A stretch of 17,025 bases of DNA from CBIHON01 sp966211965 (GTDB taxonomy: Bacteria; Pseudomonadota; Gammaproteobacteria; Burkholderiales; Burkholderiaceae_D), in NCBI GenBank assembly GCA_966211965.1, contig CBIHON010000070.1:1-17025 (forward strand), written 5' to 3'. This document shows positions 1-6,182 of this stretch, in pieces. The notes under the pieces are model-generated. The model was not told where the DNA came from. It saw only the letters and a list, made by a program, of their open reading frames with translations, and searched no databases. The translations under genes and the position numbers were made by a program. Position 1 is the stretch's first letter. The number at the start of each line of letters is the position of its first letter.

Positions 1-31
1 TGATTAGACTTGTTCGGACTTCAATAAAATC

Positions 32-48
32 TCATTTTCAAACAGGCT
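32..48 (-). repeat. 17-bp motif, also present inverted at the right edge
   Basis: On the minus strand this reads AGCCTGTTTGAAAATGA, identical to plus-strand positions 16975-16991. Both copies point out of the window and both are preceded by TAA (CTAA here, TTAA at the right edge). The first bases (AGCCTGTT) also match an end of the MITE-like element at 9304-9505. The pattern resembles terminal inverted repeats of IS5-type elements, but no transposase is visible here, so this is only a candidate IS end or scar. Confidence 0.4.
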
Positions 49-101
49 GTTAGAACGCAACAGATTGTCATGTCATCTAATGGGTAAGCAAGGCAGGATC
101 T

Positions 102-130
102 TGAAACCAAGATGATCCATATTGCGTAAA
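102..130 (+). promoter_or_regulatory. candidate ECF-sigma promoter
   Basis: TGAAAC at 102-107 and CGTAAA at 125-130 are separated by 17 bases. TGAAAC-N16/17-CGTA is the general form of ECF-type promoters (as for Bacillus SigW). It lies about 120 bp before the DUF4142 gene, and an ECF sigma gene lies about 1.3 kb downstream, so control by that factor is a reasonable inference. No other copy of this motif was noticed in the window. Confidence 0.4.
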
Positions 131-250
131 AGACAAGAAGGATCTGGGTGATTGAAGACATCACGGTCCCCTTGGTATTGATGCTGATGCAGTGGAGGTA
201 GATATGCTGCAGCAGTCGCTGTCTTAAATACGTTAAAAAGGGAGTCTTAA

Positions 251-784
251 ATGAAACATATACCCAATAAATTCATTTCTACCGTTATTGCAGGCTTGTT
301 CGCTGCAACCGGCAGTGCCGCCTTGGCACAGTCCGGTCCGAATGATGCGCAGATCGCCGGTATTGTTGTTACAGCCAATAGCGTTGACGTAGACGCCGGC
401 AAACTGGCAGAGAAAATGGCTGCCAATAAGGCGGTTAAAGCTTTTGCAAACCAAATGGTCATCGACCATACAGGAGTGAACCAGCAAGCAGGAGCGCTCG
501 TTAAGAAACTCAATGTCACGCCAGAGGATTCGGATGTTAGCAAGAGCCTGAAAAAAGGCAGTGAAGAGAACATTGCCAAACTCAAGAAACTGAAAGGAAA
601 AGCTTTCGACAAAGCTTATGTGGATCATGAAGTCGCCTATCACCAGGCAGTGCTGGATGCGCTCGACAAATTATTGATTCCAAATGCGCAAAATGCAGAA
701 CTTAAAGAAATGCTTGTTAAGGTTCGGCCTGCATTTGTGGGGCACTTAGAGCATGCCAAACACATTCAGTCGTCTCTGAAGTAA
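251..784 (+). CDS. DUF4142 family secreted protein
   Basis: A 177-residue protein with an N-terminal signal peptide (basic MKH start, hydrophobic stretch to about residue 25, likely cleavage after ALA near residue 26). The rest is helical and rich in Lys, Ala and His, with the family pattern of a repeated-helix, ferritin-like bundle: a MVIDHTGVN segment and a later YVDHEVAYHQAVLD segment with spaced His, Asp and Glu. DUF4142 proteins are exported and of unknown biochemical role, often in stress-regulated clusters. The start is supported by AAGGGAG at 238-244, six bases before the ATG. The sequence GTCTTAAAT occurs twice just ahead of the start (221-229, 244-252). It is followed after 60 bases by a cupredoxin gene on the same strand. 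The gene is AT-richer than those after 3.7 kb. Confidence 0.85.
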   Translation: MKHIPNKFISTVIAGLFAATGSAALAQSGPNDAQIAGIVVTANSVDVDAGKLAEKMAANKAVKAFANQMVIDHTGVNQQAGALVKKLNVTPEDSDVSKSLKKGSEENIAKLKKLKGKAFDKAYVDHEVAYHQAVLDALDKLLIPNAQNAELKEMLVKVRPAFVGHLEHAKHIQSSLK

Positions 785-844
785 GACATGGCAGTGCACT
801 TTCAATATTCGCGCCTTGCCCACTGCACGAAGGTCTTGGTTGAG

Positions 845-1156
845 ATGAAGCGTATCGGACTAATTCTGTTATTAGCAAGCGCCTCGTCTTATGGTATGGC
901 GGAATCCACTACCCATACGATCGTAATCGAAGACATGAAATTTTCACCTTCGACACTTGAAATCAAGCTTGGCGATACCGTTGTTTGGCAGAATAAAGAT
1001 TTTTTCCCGCATGATGTCACAGCAGAAAATAACAGCTTTCAGTCTAAAACCATACCGTCGCAAATCAGTTGGAAGTTTGTAGCAAAAAAGCGTGGGCAAT
1101 TTTCTTACCGGTGTTCTCTTCATCCAATGATGAAGGCTGTACTTGTCGTGAAATGA
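845..1156 (+). CDS. small periplasmic cupredoxin (plastocyanin/amicyanin-like)
   Basis: A 103-residue blue-copper-fold protein with a signal peptide (residues 1 to about 19). The type I copper ligands can be placed: His56 in FFPHDV, then Cys90, His93 and Met96 in the C-x2-H-x2-M loop CSLHPMM, the arrangement of pseudoazurin and amicyanin. It probably carries single electrons or copper in the periplasm; the partner cannot be told. An in-frame ATG at 788 would add 19 residues before the hydrophobic core; the ATG at 845 gives a normal signal peptide and has GAAGG about 11 bases upstream, so it is preferred. It follows the DUF4142 gene by 60 bases and precedes an ECF sigma gene, suggesting a shared redox or metal-stress role. 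Confidence 0.88.
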   Translation: MKRIGLILLLASASSYGMAESTTHTIVIEDMKFSPSTLEIKLGDTVVWQNKDFFPHDVTAENNSFQSKTIPSQISWKFVAKKRGQFSYRCSLHPMMKAVLVVK

Positions 1157-1213
1157 TGCGAGACACTATGCACTGAAGATTGGCCGCAGTACATATTGGC
1201 ACTTACCTTGAGT

Positions 1214-1258
1214 CCGCATCGCATTCTTATCGAGAAGCGTCGTGCAGAAGCGATGCGG
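1214..1258 (+). terminator. stem-loop after the cupredoxin gene
   Basis: CCGCATCGC (1214-1222) pairs with GCGATGCGG (1250-1258), and TTCT/AGAA extends the stem past a one-base bulge, leaving an 18-base loop. It stands 58 bases after the cupredoxin stop and before the sigma gene. There is no T tract, so it may be a factor-dependent terminator, an mRNA end-stabilising hairpin or an operator. Confidence 0.35.
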
Positions 1259-1393
1259 CTTAAGCGTTAAGCGAACCATAGCTGCCCAACATATGTCCTG
1301 AATGATTTTGATATTTCAACATTCTGCTGCAATAAGTTAGTACAGAATGAACGACAGCGACAATATTTCAACGAAATAAAATTTAGAGAAAAC

Positions 1394-2110
1394 ATGCAAG
1401 CATTACATGCCGACTTCAAATTTGAACAGTGCTCGGATGCCGAACTTGTAAATCGAGTAAGCGCTGGTGAACATGGTGCCTTCGAATTCCTGATGCGACG
1501 CCATAACCAAACTCTATATCGAACAGCACGTAGCATTATCAAGGACGACACAGAAGCAGAAGATATTGTCCAAGAATCCTATTTGCTCGCTTATCGGAAT
1601 TTGAATCAGTTCCGTGGAGACGCGACTCTCTCGACATGGTTAACAAGAATTGTCGTCAACGAGGCAAGCGGCCGCTTGCGAAAGACACGCCGCCGAGCAG
1701 AAATCATCCAGTTAATCCCGGAGACGGACTGGAGTGAGAACACAGGGGAAAGTCCTATGAGCGACCTAAGCGGCGAATCCTTTGCCGATCAACCCGAGCA
1801 AGCGACGTTACGTGCCGAGACACGTCGACTCATCGAGGCGAAAATTGATGCGCTACCAGAGATCCTACGTACCGTGTTTGTGTTGCGGGCGGTGGAAGAA
1901 TTGTCCGTCGAAGAGACAGCAGCAGCACTGGGCATTTCGGGAGCGACAGTCCGTAGTCGCCTTTTTCGCGCTAAAGGCATTTTACGTGAGGCATTGGCAC
2001 GCGACGTTGATCACGCGATGGAAAGCGCATTTTCGTTTGACGGAGAACGATGTGACCGGATTGTCGAAGGAGTTCTGTCCCGTCTCCAATACACAATAAC
2101 CCGCAATTAA
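1394..2110 (+). CDS. ECF-type RNA polymerase sigma factor with C-terminal extension
   Basis: A 238-residue sigma-70 family factor of the extracytoplasmic-function type. Sigma region 2 spans about residues 30-100 (IVQESYLLAYRNLNQF, then STWLTRIVVNEA, a typical -10 recognition segment). Region 4 spans about 150-205 (LPEILRTVFVLRAVEELS, then an HTH with GISGATVRSRLFRAK). Regions 1 and 3 are absent. A tail of about 33 residues follows (FSFDGERCDRIVEGVLSRL), with one Cys; such tails occur in some ECF subfamilies and may take the place of an anti-sigma protein. No anti-sigma gene with a membrane span or zinc-binding ZAS motif is next to it. No strong ribosome binding site precedes the ATG. FolE begins 24 bases after the stop, so the two are probably co-transcribed. 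Confidence 0.92.
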   Translation: MQALHADFKFEQCSDAELVNRVSAGEHGAFEFLMRRHNQTLYRTARSIIKDDTEAEDIVQESYLLAYRNLNQFRGDATLSTWLTRIVVNEASGRLRKTRRRAEIIQLIPETDWSENTGESPMSDLSGESFADQPEQATLRAETRRLIEAKIDALPEILRTVFVLRAVEELSVEETAAALGISGATVRSRLFRAKGILREALARDVDHAMESAFSFDGERCDRIVEGVLSRLQYTITRN

Positions 2111-2134
2111 AACCTTTCTTTATTTAATAAATTT

Positions 2135-2764
2135 ATGAAATTAAATGAACGTATCGACTGGGAGAGGGACGCTTTGGTTTCCCCACAACCGGCTTTCTCC
2201 CAGCATGACTGGCAACGGCTATTGGCGCATCTCGGTGAAAACCCAAATCGTCAGGGATTACATGAAACCCCGACACGTGTTGAGAATGCATGGCGTCATT
2301 GGACATCGGGTTATGCCCAAAATCCGGCAGAGATTCTCAAAACGTTCGAGGACGGTGCGGAGCAATACAACGAATTGATCATGGTGAGCGGTATTCCCGT
2401 GTACAGCCATTGTGAACATCATCTCGCGCCATTTTTTGGCACTGCGACGATTGGGTATATCCCGAATGGAAAAATTGTGGGACTTTCTAAGTTAACCCGC
2501 CTTGTCGATTGCTTTGCGCGACGTTTGCAAGTACAGGAACGTTTGACGATGCAGGTCGCCGACGCACTGATGCAGCATTTGTCCCCTTCCTCGGTAGGCG
2601 TAATCATTCGCTGTAGACATATGTGCATGGAGAGCCGTGGGATCCAGAAATCTGGGGAGGAAACAACTACTTCAGCGTTACTAGGTAAAATCGGCATGGA
2701 TGCGGCTTTGCGTAGTGAATTCTTCGCCTTGGCAAAAAACTGTTCGTCGTCAAGAAGTATTTGA
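2135..2764 (+). CDS. folE: GTP cyclohydrolase I (FolE-type paralogue)
   Basis: A 209-residue class IA GTP cyclohydrolase, converting GTP to 7,8-dihydroneopterin triphosphate at the start of tetrahydrofolate and pterin synthesis. The zinc ligands are visible: Cys93 and His96 in HCEHHLAPF and Cys164 in RHMCMESRG; His95 and His162 match catalytic positions of the E. coli enzyme. GKIVGLSKLTRLVD, QVQERLTMQ and the QKSGEETTTSAL region complete the signature. Length is close to the usual 180-222. The last residues (NCSSSRSI) look non-conserved, and recognisable IS3 sequence begins about 19 bases after the stop, so the tail may have been altered by that rearrangement although the catalytic domain is complete. 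Its place directly behind an ECF sigma gene suggests a stress-induced second copy rather than the housekeeping enzyme. The symbol is by family; it may not be the primary folE. Confidence 0.9.
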   Translation: MKLNERIDWERDALVSPQPAFSQHDWQRLLAHLGENPNRQGLHETPTRVENAWRHWTSGYAQNPAEILKTFEDGAEQYNELIMVSGIPVYSHCEHHLAPFFGTATIGYIPNGKIVGLSKLTRLVDCFARRLQVQERLTMQVADALMQHLSPSSVGVIIRCRHMCMESRGIQKSGEETTTSALLGKIGMDAALRSEFFALAKNCSSSRSI

Positions 2765-2782
2765 TATCCTTCAAAATATTAC

Positions 2783-3481
2783 GATGGACCAAAGCACCAT
2801 CGCGCTCGGGCTGGCGCGCATACAGCGCTTGCGCCAATGCGTCGGGCACGAAGTCCGTGCGCATCGCGCCGATCACCCGCCAGCCGACGATGCCGCGCGC
2901 AAATAGATCGATCACAAAGGCGACGTACATGAAACCTTGCCAAGTCGAGACATACGTGAAATCGCTGACCCACAGCTGATTCGAGCGAGCGGCTTTGAGC
3001 TGCCGGTTGACCCGATCCAGCGGACACGGCACGTCCTTGTCGACAGCGGTGGTGCGAACCGCCTTGCCGCGTGTCGCCAGTACCCAGACGGGGCGACTTG
3101 CGGCGCGTTGCAAATCGGCTCGGCCCCATAGGTTGCGCGGTGCTGCTCAATGAAGGCTATTACGGCTTGAAGCGGCGGTCGAGCCCGCTTGGGCGAAAAA
3201 AGCGCTGACCAGACGCAAAATTTCGTTAGCCTTGCGCAGCTCACGCACTTCTCGTTCAAGCGCCTTGACGCGTTCCTGCTCGGCGCTCGTGCTCCCCTCA
3301 CGCTTGCCGGTGTCGCGCTCTTGCTGGTGCACCCAACGTCGCAACGTCCCGGGCGTGCAGCCGATCTTGGCCGCAACCGACGCGCCGCCCACTGCGATTC
3401 ATATTCGCTGCTACCCTCCATGACCATGCGCATTGCGCGTTCCGTCACCTCGGGGGAAAACCCAGTCATACGGTGCCGCAA
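2783..3481 (-). mobile_element. degenerate IS3-family element (orfA/orfB remnants)
   Basis: Read on the minus strand this gives an IS3-type transposase broken into pieces. OrfA starts at 3481 or 3469 (FSPEVTERAMRMVMEG, SQWAA), shifts frame near 3392, and continues as an HTH and leucine-zipper part (VAAKIGCTPGTLRRWVHQ, KALEREVRELRKANEILR) to about 3150. OrfB starts in another frame at about 3163 (VIAFIEQHRATYGAEPIC), breaks near 3060-3068 where some 80 residues of the usual protein are missing, and resumes (CPLDRVNRQLK, WVSDFTYVSTWQGF with the first catalytic Asp at 2961-2963, VIDLFARGIVGWR with the second). It ends at GALVH near 2784, before the DRGSQY region and the catalytic Glu. I could find no terminal inverted repeats. 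It cannot transpose itself; it is a fossil between folE and a broken LprI gene. Confidence 0.85.
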
Positions 3482-3483
3482 TC

Positions 3484-3648
3484 AAGCAATTTAAGAATGT
3501 GCAAAATCCTGAGGGCCTCACTCGGCTAAGAGCACAACAAAACGAATGGCTCGCCAAACGAAATACTTGCGGCTCGGATACGAGTTGCCTACAAAAGTCC
3601 ATGGCAGATCGACTGGAAGCGATAGAAACGATGGTTCAACAAGAGTAA
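3484..3648 (+). pseudogene. 5'-truncated LprI/DUF1311-like gene fragment
   Basis: The last about 55 codons of an open frame that runs out of the IS remnant. The segment GLTRLRAQQNEWLAKRNTCG, then DTSCLQKSMADRLEAIE, matches the second half of the LprI-type (DUF1311) domain: the R-x2-Q-x2-W-x3-R-x2-C motif followed by a second Cys and a helix. The family's first half, with its first conserved Cys, and the signal peptide are missing; the upstream codons belong to the IS3 remnant on the other strand. The family is periplasmic; some members are lysozyme inhibitors. The codons are AT-rich like region 1, so this gene probably belonged to the same segment before the rearrangement. It is unlikely to be functional. 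Confidence 0.6.
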
Positions 3649-3699
3649 GGTGAGGCCTATTCGTTTGCATCACGGCACAATAGAGGCAAGGCGAAAAAA

Positions 3700-4962
3700 T
3701 CAGCAGTCACCGAACTGCTGCGCAAGCGTCTGATTCAAGCCTTGCTCGATCGCGCTCTCGACCTGCCTGGCATAACTTATATTGTTCGCCACATTGAATG
3801 CGAACATGCGATACACGTCAGCCACTTTCAACTGCCGCGGATTGGCCAGCAGGGTCCAGCAATCCAGGCCTTCCGTGATGCGCTTGCCCCAGTTGAAACG
3901 TCGCGGCAAATCCGCCTTGATGCGCCCGACCCAGCCGGCATCGAACATGGTTTGCAACAGGTTTTCCGACTCGTCGAAGCCGAGCCGCGTGCTGGCGCGA
4001 ATCATCGACGCGTCGATGGCGGCCGAAGCGCCGCCGGTGCGGGCATCGTACAGCACGCGCAGCACCATCATCGCATCGACGAAGGCGCTGCCCGGCGTGG
4101 GCACATGCCACCAGCGCTCGTACTTTACGATCGGCAAGGCCGCCGCGACCAAGGCTCCGACCAGGGTGATCATCCAGAACAGATAAATCCACACCAGGAA
4201 GATCGGCACTGCCGCTACCGCGCCATAGACTATGGTATAGGTCGGGAACTTGGTCACATACACTGCGAACAAGCGCTTGGCGAGTTCAAATGCAACGCCT
4301 GCGAGCAACCCGCCCCAAGCGGCATCGCGCCAATCGACCAAACGGTTGGGCACCGCCAGATACAGCAAGGTAAAGGCCGCCGTGGTCAGCGAAACCGACA
4401 CCAGGGTATAAAACAGCGAACCGAGAAACGGTACATTGCTCACCACACCGTTGGTCGCGGTGAACAAATAGGAGGTCAGCGTAATCGACACCCCTATCAG
4501 CAGCGGACCGAGCGTGATGATGGCCCAGTAGACCAGTATCCGTTGCGCCAGCGGCCGCTGCGTCCTGACGCGCCAGATCTGGTTGAATACCCGCTCGATC
4601 ATCGACATCATGGTCACTGCCGTAAAAAACAGCAGGACGCCGCCGACCGCCGACAGGCGCATCGACTTCGAAGCAAATTGATTGAGGTAACTGAGGATCG
4701 TGTTGGCAATGACCTTGGGCATCAGGTTCTGGATGAAATATGCTTCCAGCCCACTGCGAAAAGTATTGAAGAGCGGGAACGCGGTAAAAATCGCCAGCGC
4801 AATCGTCAGGATCGGCACCACGGCCAGCATCGTGGTAAAGGTCAGGCTGCCGGCAACCTCCGGCAAATGCTCTTCATCGAGCCGGCGTGCAGCGAAGCGA
4901 AACATATCGCGGACCCGGTTCCAGCGCATTTCGCGAAATATCGTCAAGGTAAATGGAAACAT
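3700..4962 (-). CDS. YihY/UPF0761 family inner membrane protein
   Basis: About 420 residues from the ATG at 4962. The N-terminal two thirds carry the YihY/BrkB-type domain with about six membrane helices (LTFTTMLAVVPILTIALAIF, then AVGGVLLFFTAVTMM, ILVYWAIITLGPLLIGVSI, the YLFTATNG loop and helices to about residue 290). The last about 120 residues are soluble and resemble a small winged-helix-like tail (ASTRLGFDESENLLQTMFDAG, GLDCWTLLANPRQLKVADVY). The cellular role of the family is not settled; older BrkB and RNase BN names are misleading. Other starts are ATG 4992 and TTG 5001; none has a clear Shine-Dalgarno sequence. It is divergent from wrbA, a pairing I recall in other Burkholderiales. 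A 452-codon open frame on the opposite strand (3742-5100) is its shadow. Confidence 0.88.
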   Translation of the reverse strand: MFPFTLTIFREMRWNRVRDMFRFAARRLDEEHLPEVAGSLTFTTMLAVVPILTIALAIFTAFPLFNTFRSGLEAYFIQNLMPKVIANTILSYLNQFASKSMRLSAVGGVLLFFTAVTMMSMIERVFNQIWRVRTQRPLAQRILVYWAIITLGPLLIGVSITLTSYLFTATNGVVSNVPFLGSLFYTLVSVSLTTAAFTLLYLAVPNRLVDWRDAAWGGLLAGVAFELAKRLFAVYVTKFPTYTIVYGAVAAVPIFLVWIYLFWMITLVGALVAAALPIVKYERWWHVPTPGSAFVDAMMVLRVLYDARTGGASAAIDASMIRASTRLGFDESENLLQTMFDAGWVGRIKADLPRRFNWGKRITEGLDCWTLLANPRQLKVADVYRMFAFNVANNISYARQVESAIEQGLNQTLAQQFGDC

Positions 4963-5018
4963 TCGGAAAATAATCGAGTGAGGAAGGCGCATCCGGCCCA
5001 AAAGTTGCGCAGAGTCCT

Positions 5019-5121
5019 GCTAAACGGGCGTCAGCCCGGGCTCGACCAACACCCAGGAACCGGAGTTGTACCTGAGCATATGAGGATTCCGGGTAACTGA
5101 CTCGGCTCACGCCCGTTTAGC
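5019..5121. repeat. 13-bp perfect inverted repeat in the yihY-wrbA gap
   Basis: GCTAAACGGGCGT at 5019-5031 and its exact inverse at 5109-5121, 77 bases apart, between the divergent yihY and wrbA genes. The inner sides also carry related GC-rich pieces (CAGCCCGGGCTCG at 5032-5044; GACTCGGCTC at 5099-5108). It may be a regulatory dyad or a remnant of a small palindromic repeat. Confidence 0.5.
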
Positions 5122-5162
5122 GAGCCCCGCACAGCTTCTAAAGGCATAGCGAAAAAGCATCC

Positions 5163-5168
5163 TATAAT
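5163..5168 (+). promoter_or_regulatory. perfect -10 box just before wrbA
   Basis: TATAAT ends seven bases before the wrbA ATG (5176). A transcript starting the usual 6-8 bases after a -10 box would begin at or next to the ATG, giving a leaderless mRNA. No Shine-Dalgarno sequence lies before the ATG, which fits. No good -35 is seen at 17 bp (around 5140-5145, AAAGGC or similar). Confidence 0.5.
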
Positions 5169-5175
5169 ACCAAGC

Positions 5176-5778
5176 ATGAGCCCAACCACTATCCTGATTT
5201 TGTATTACTCGCGGCACGGCGCCACCAGAAAGCTTGCGGAAATGCTGGCACTCGGCGTCGAAAGCGTGAACGGTTGCGACGCCCGCCTGCGCACCGTGCC
5301 GCCGGTATCAACCGTCACCGAAGCAACCCAACCCGACATCCCGAACGAAGGCGCCCCCTACGTTGAATTGCAAGACCTGGAAGAATGCGACGGCTTGGCA
5401 CTCGGCTCGCCGACCCGCTTCGGCAACATGGCGGCGCCGATGAAATATTTCTGGGACGGCACCTCGGCGCACTGGCTTTCCGGCTCCCTGGTCGGCAAGC
5501 CAGCCTGCGTTTTCACCTCCACCGGCACACTGCACGGCGGTCAGGAATCGACCCTGCTCTCAATGATGCTGCCGCTATTGCATCACGGCATGGTGCTGCT
5601 CGGCCTGCCCTATACCGAGCCGCAATTGATGACCACCGCAAGCGGCGGCACGCCTTACGGCGCCAGCCATTGGTCAGGCTCGGGCGGCGGCAAGGCGATC
5701 AGCGAAGAGACGCGCGCGCTTGCCATTGCGCTCGGCCGGCGCCTGGCGCAAACCGCGCGGAAATTGCGAGAGACATGA
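5176..5778 (+). CDS. wrbA: NAD(P)H:quinone oxidoreductase, WrbA family
   Basis: A 200-residue flavodoxin-like FMN enzyme that reduces quinones by two electrons, avoiding semiquinone radicals. The FMN phosphate loop is residues 12-17 (SRHGAT), followed by GSPTRFGNMAAPMKYFWD (78-94) and STGTLHGGQE (115-124), all WrbA signatures; TTASGGTPYGASHW lies at 153-166. Length matches the family (about 198-200). The N-terminus aligns without extension, so the ATG at 5176 is right although there is no ribosome binding site. The stop overlaps the next start (ATGA at 5775-5778), showing translational coupling to the DUF2069 gene. Confidence 0.95.
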   Translation: MSPTTILILYYSRHGATRKLAEMLALGVESVNGCDARLRTVPPVSTVTEATQPDIPNEGAPYVELQDLEECDGLALGSPTRFGNMAAPMKYFWDGTSAHWLSGSLVGKPACVFTSTGTLHGGQESTLLSMMLPLLHHGMVLLGLPYTEPQLMTTASGGTPYGASHWSGSGGGKAISEETRALAIALGRRLAQTARKLRET

Positions 5779-6173
5779 TGCAAAGCACCTCGCAAAAAGT
5801 GTTTTACTTCGGCGCAGTCGGCAGCCTGCTTGCCTTGATTGCGTTGTGCGTTGCATGGGAATGGCTGCTGGCGCCTTTGCGTCCGGGCGGCTCGTGGGTG
5901 GTCTTGAAAGCGCTGCCCCTGCTGGCGCCCGTACGCGGCGTGATCAAGCGCGACGTCTACACGATGCAATGGTCATCCATGATGATCCTGCTCTATTTCA
6001 CCGAAGGCGTCGTCCGCGCCTTCAGCGACAGGAGCAGCCTGTCCGCGACGCTTGCAGCGATCGAAATCGGACTGGCCTGCATCTTCTTTTTCTGTACCGT
6101 GTTCTACGTCAAGCCTTACAAAAAGGCCGCCAAGGAACTGGCCCGGCAAGTCATACGCAAAGCCTCCAAATAA
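5775..6173 (+). CDS. DUF2069 family membrane protein
   Basis: A 132-residue integral membrane protein with about four hydrophobic helices: residues about 9-30 (YFGAVGSLLALIALCVAWEW), 42-52, 65-80 (TMQWSSMMILLYFTEGVVRA) and 88-112 (LAAIEIGLACIFFFCTVFYV), then a basic tail. The conserved core PLLAPVRGVIKRDVYTMQWS and YFTEGVVRA is typical of DUF2069. Function is unknown. The frame is open upstream to 5385 inside wrbA, but the coupled ATG at 5775 (overlapping the wrbA stop by four bases) begins exactly at the family N-terminus. It sits in the wrbA operon. Confidence 0.85.
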   Translation: MMQSTSQKVFYFGAVGSLLALIALCVAWEWLLAPLRPGGSWVVLKALPLLAPVRGVIKRDVYTMQWSSMMILLYFTEGVVRAFSDRSSLSATLAAIEIGLACIFFFCTVFYVKPYKKAAKELARQVIRKASK

Positions 6174-6182
6174 ACAAATGAA

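Noticed and set aside
2667..3150. Separate hypothetical genes in the IS remnant.
   Set aside because: All frames there are pieces of one broken IS3 transposase or their antisense shadows.
3742..5100. A 452-codon open frame on the plus strand.
   Set aside because: It is antisense to the YihY gene, rich in His, Arg and Gln, matches no family and results from the GC-rich codon pattern of the real gene.
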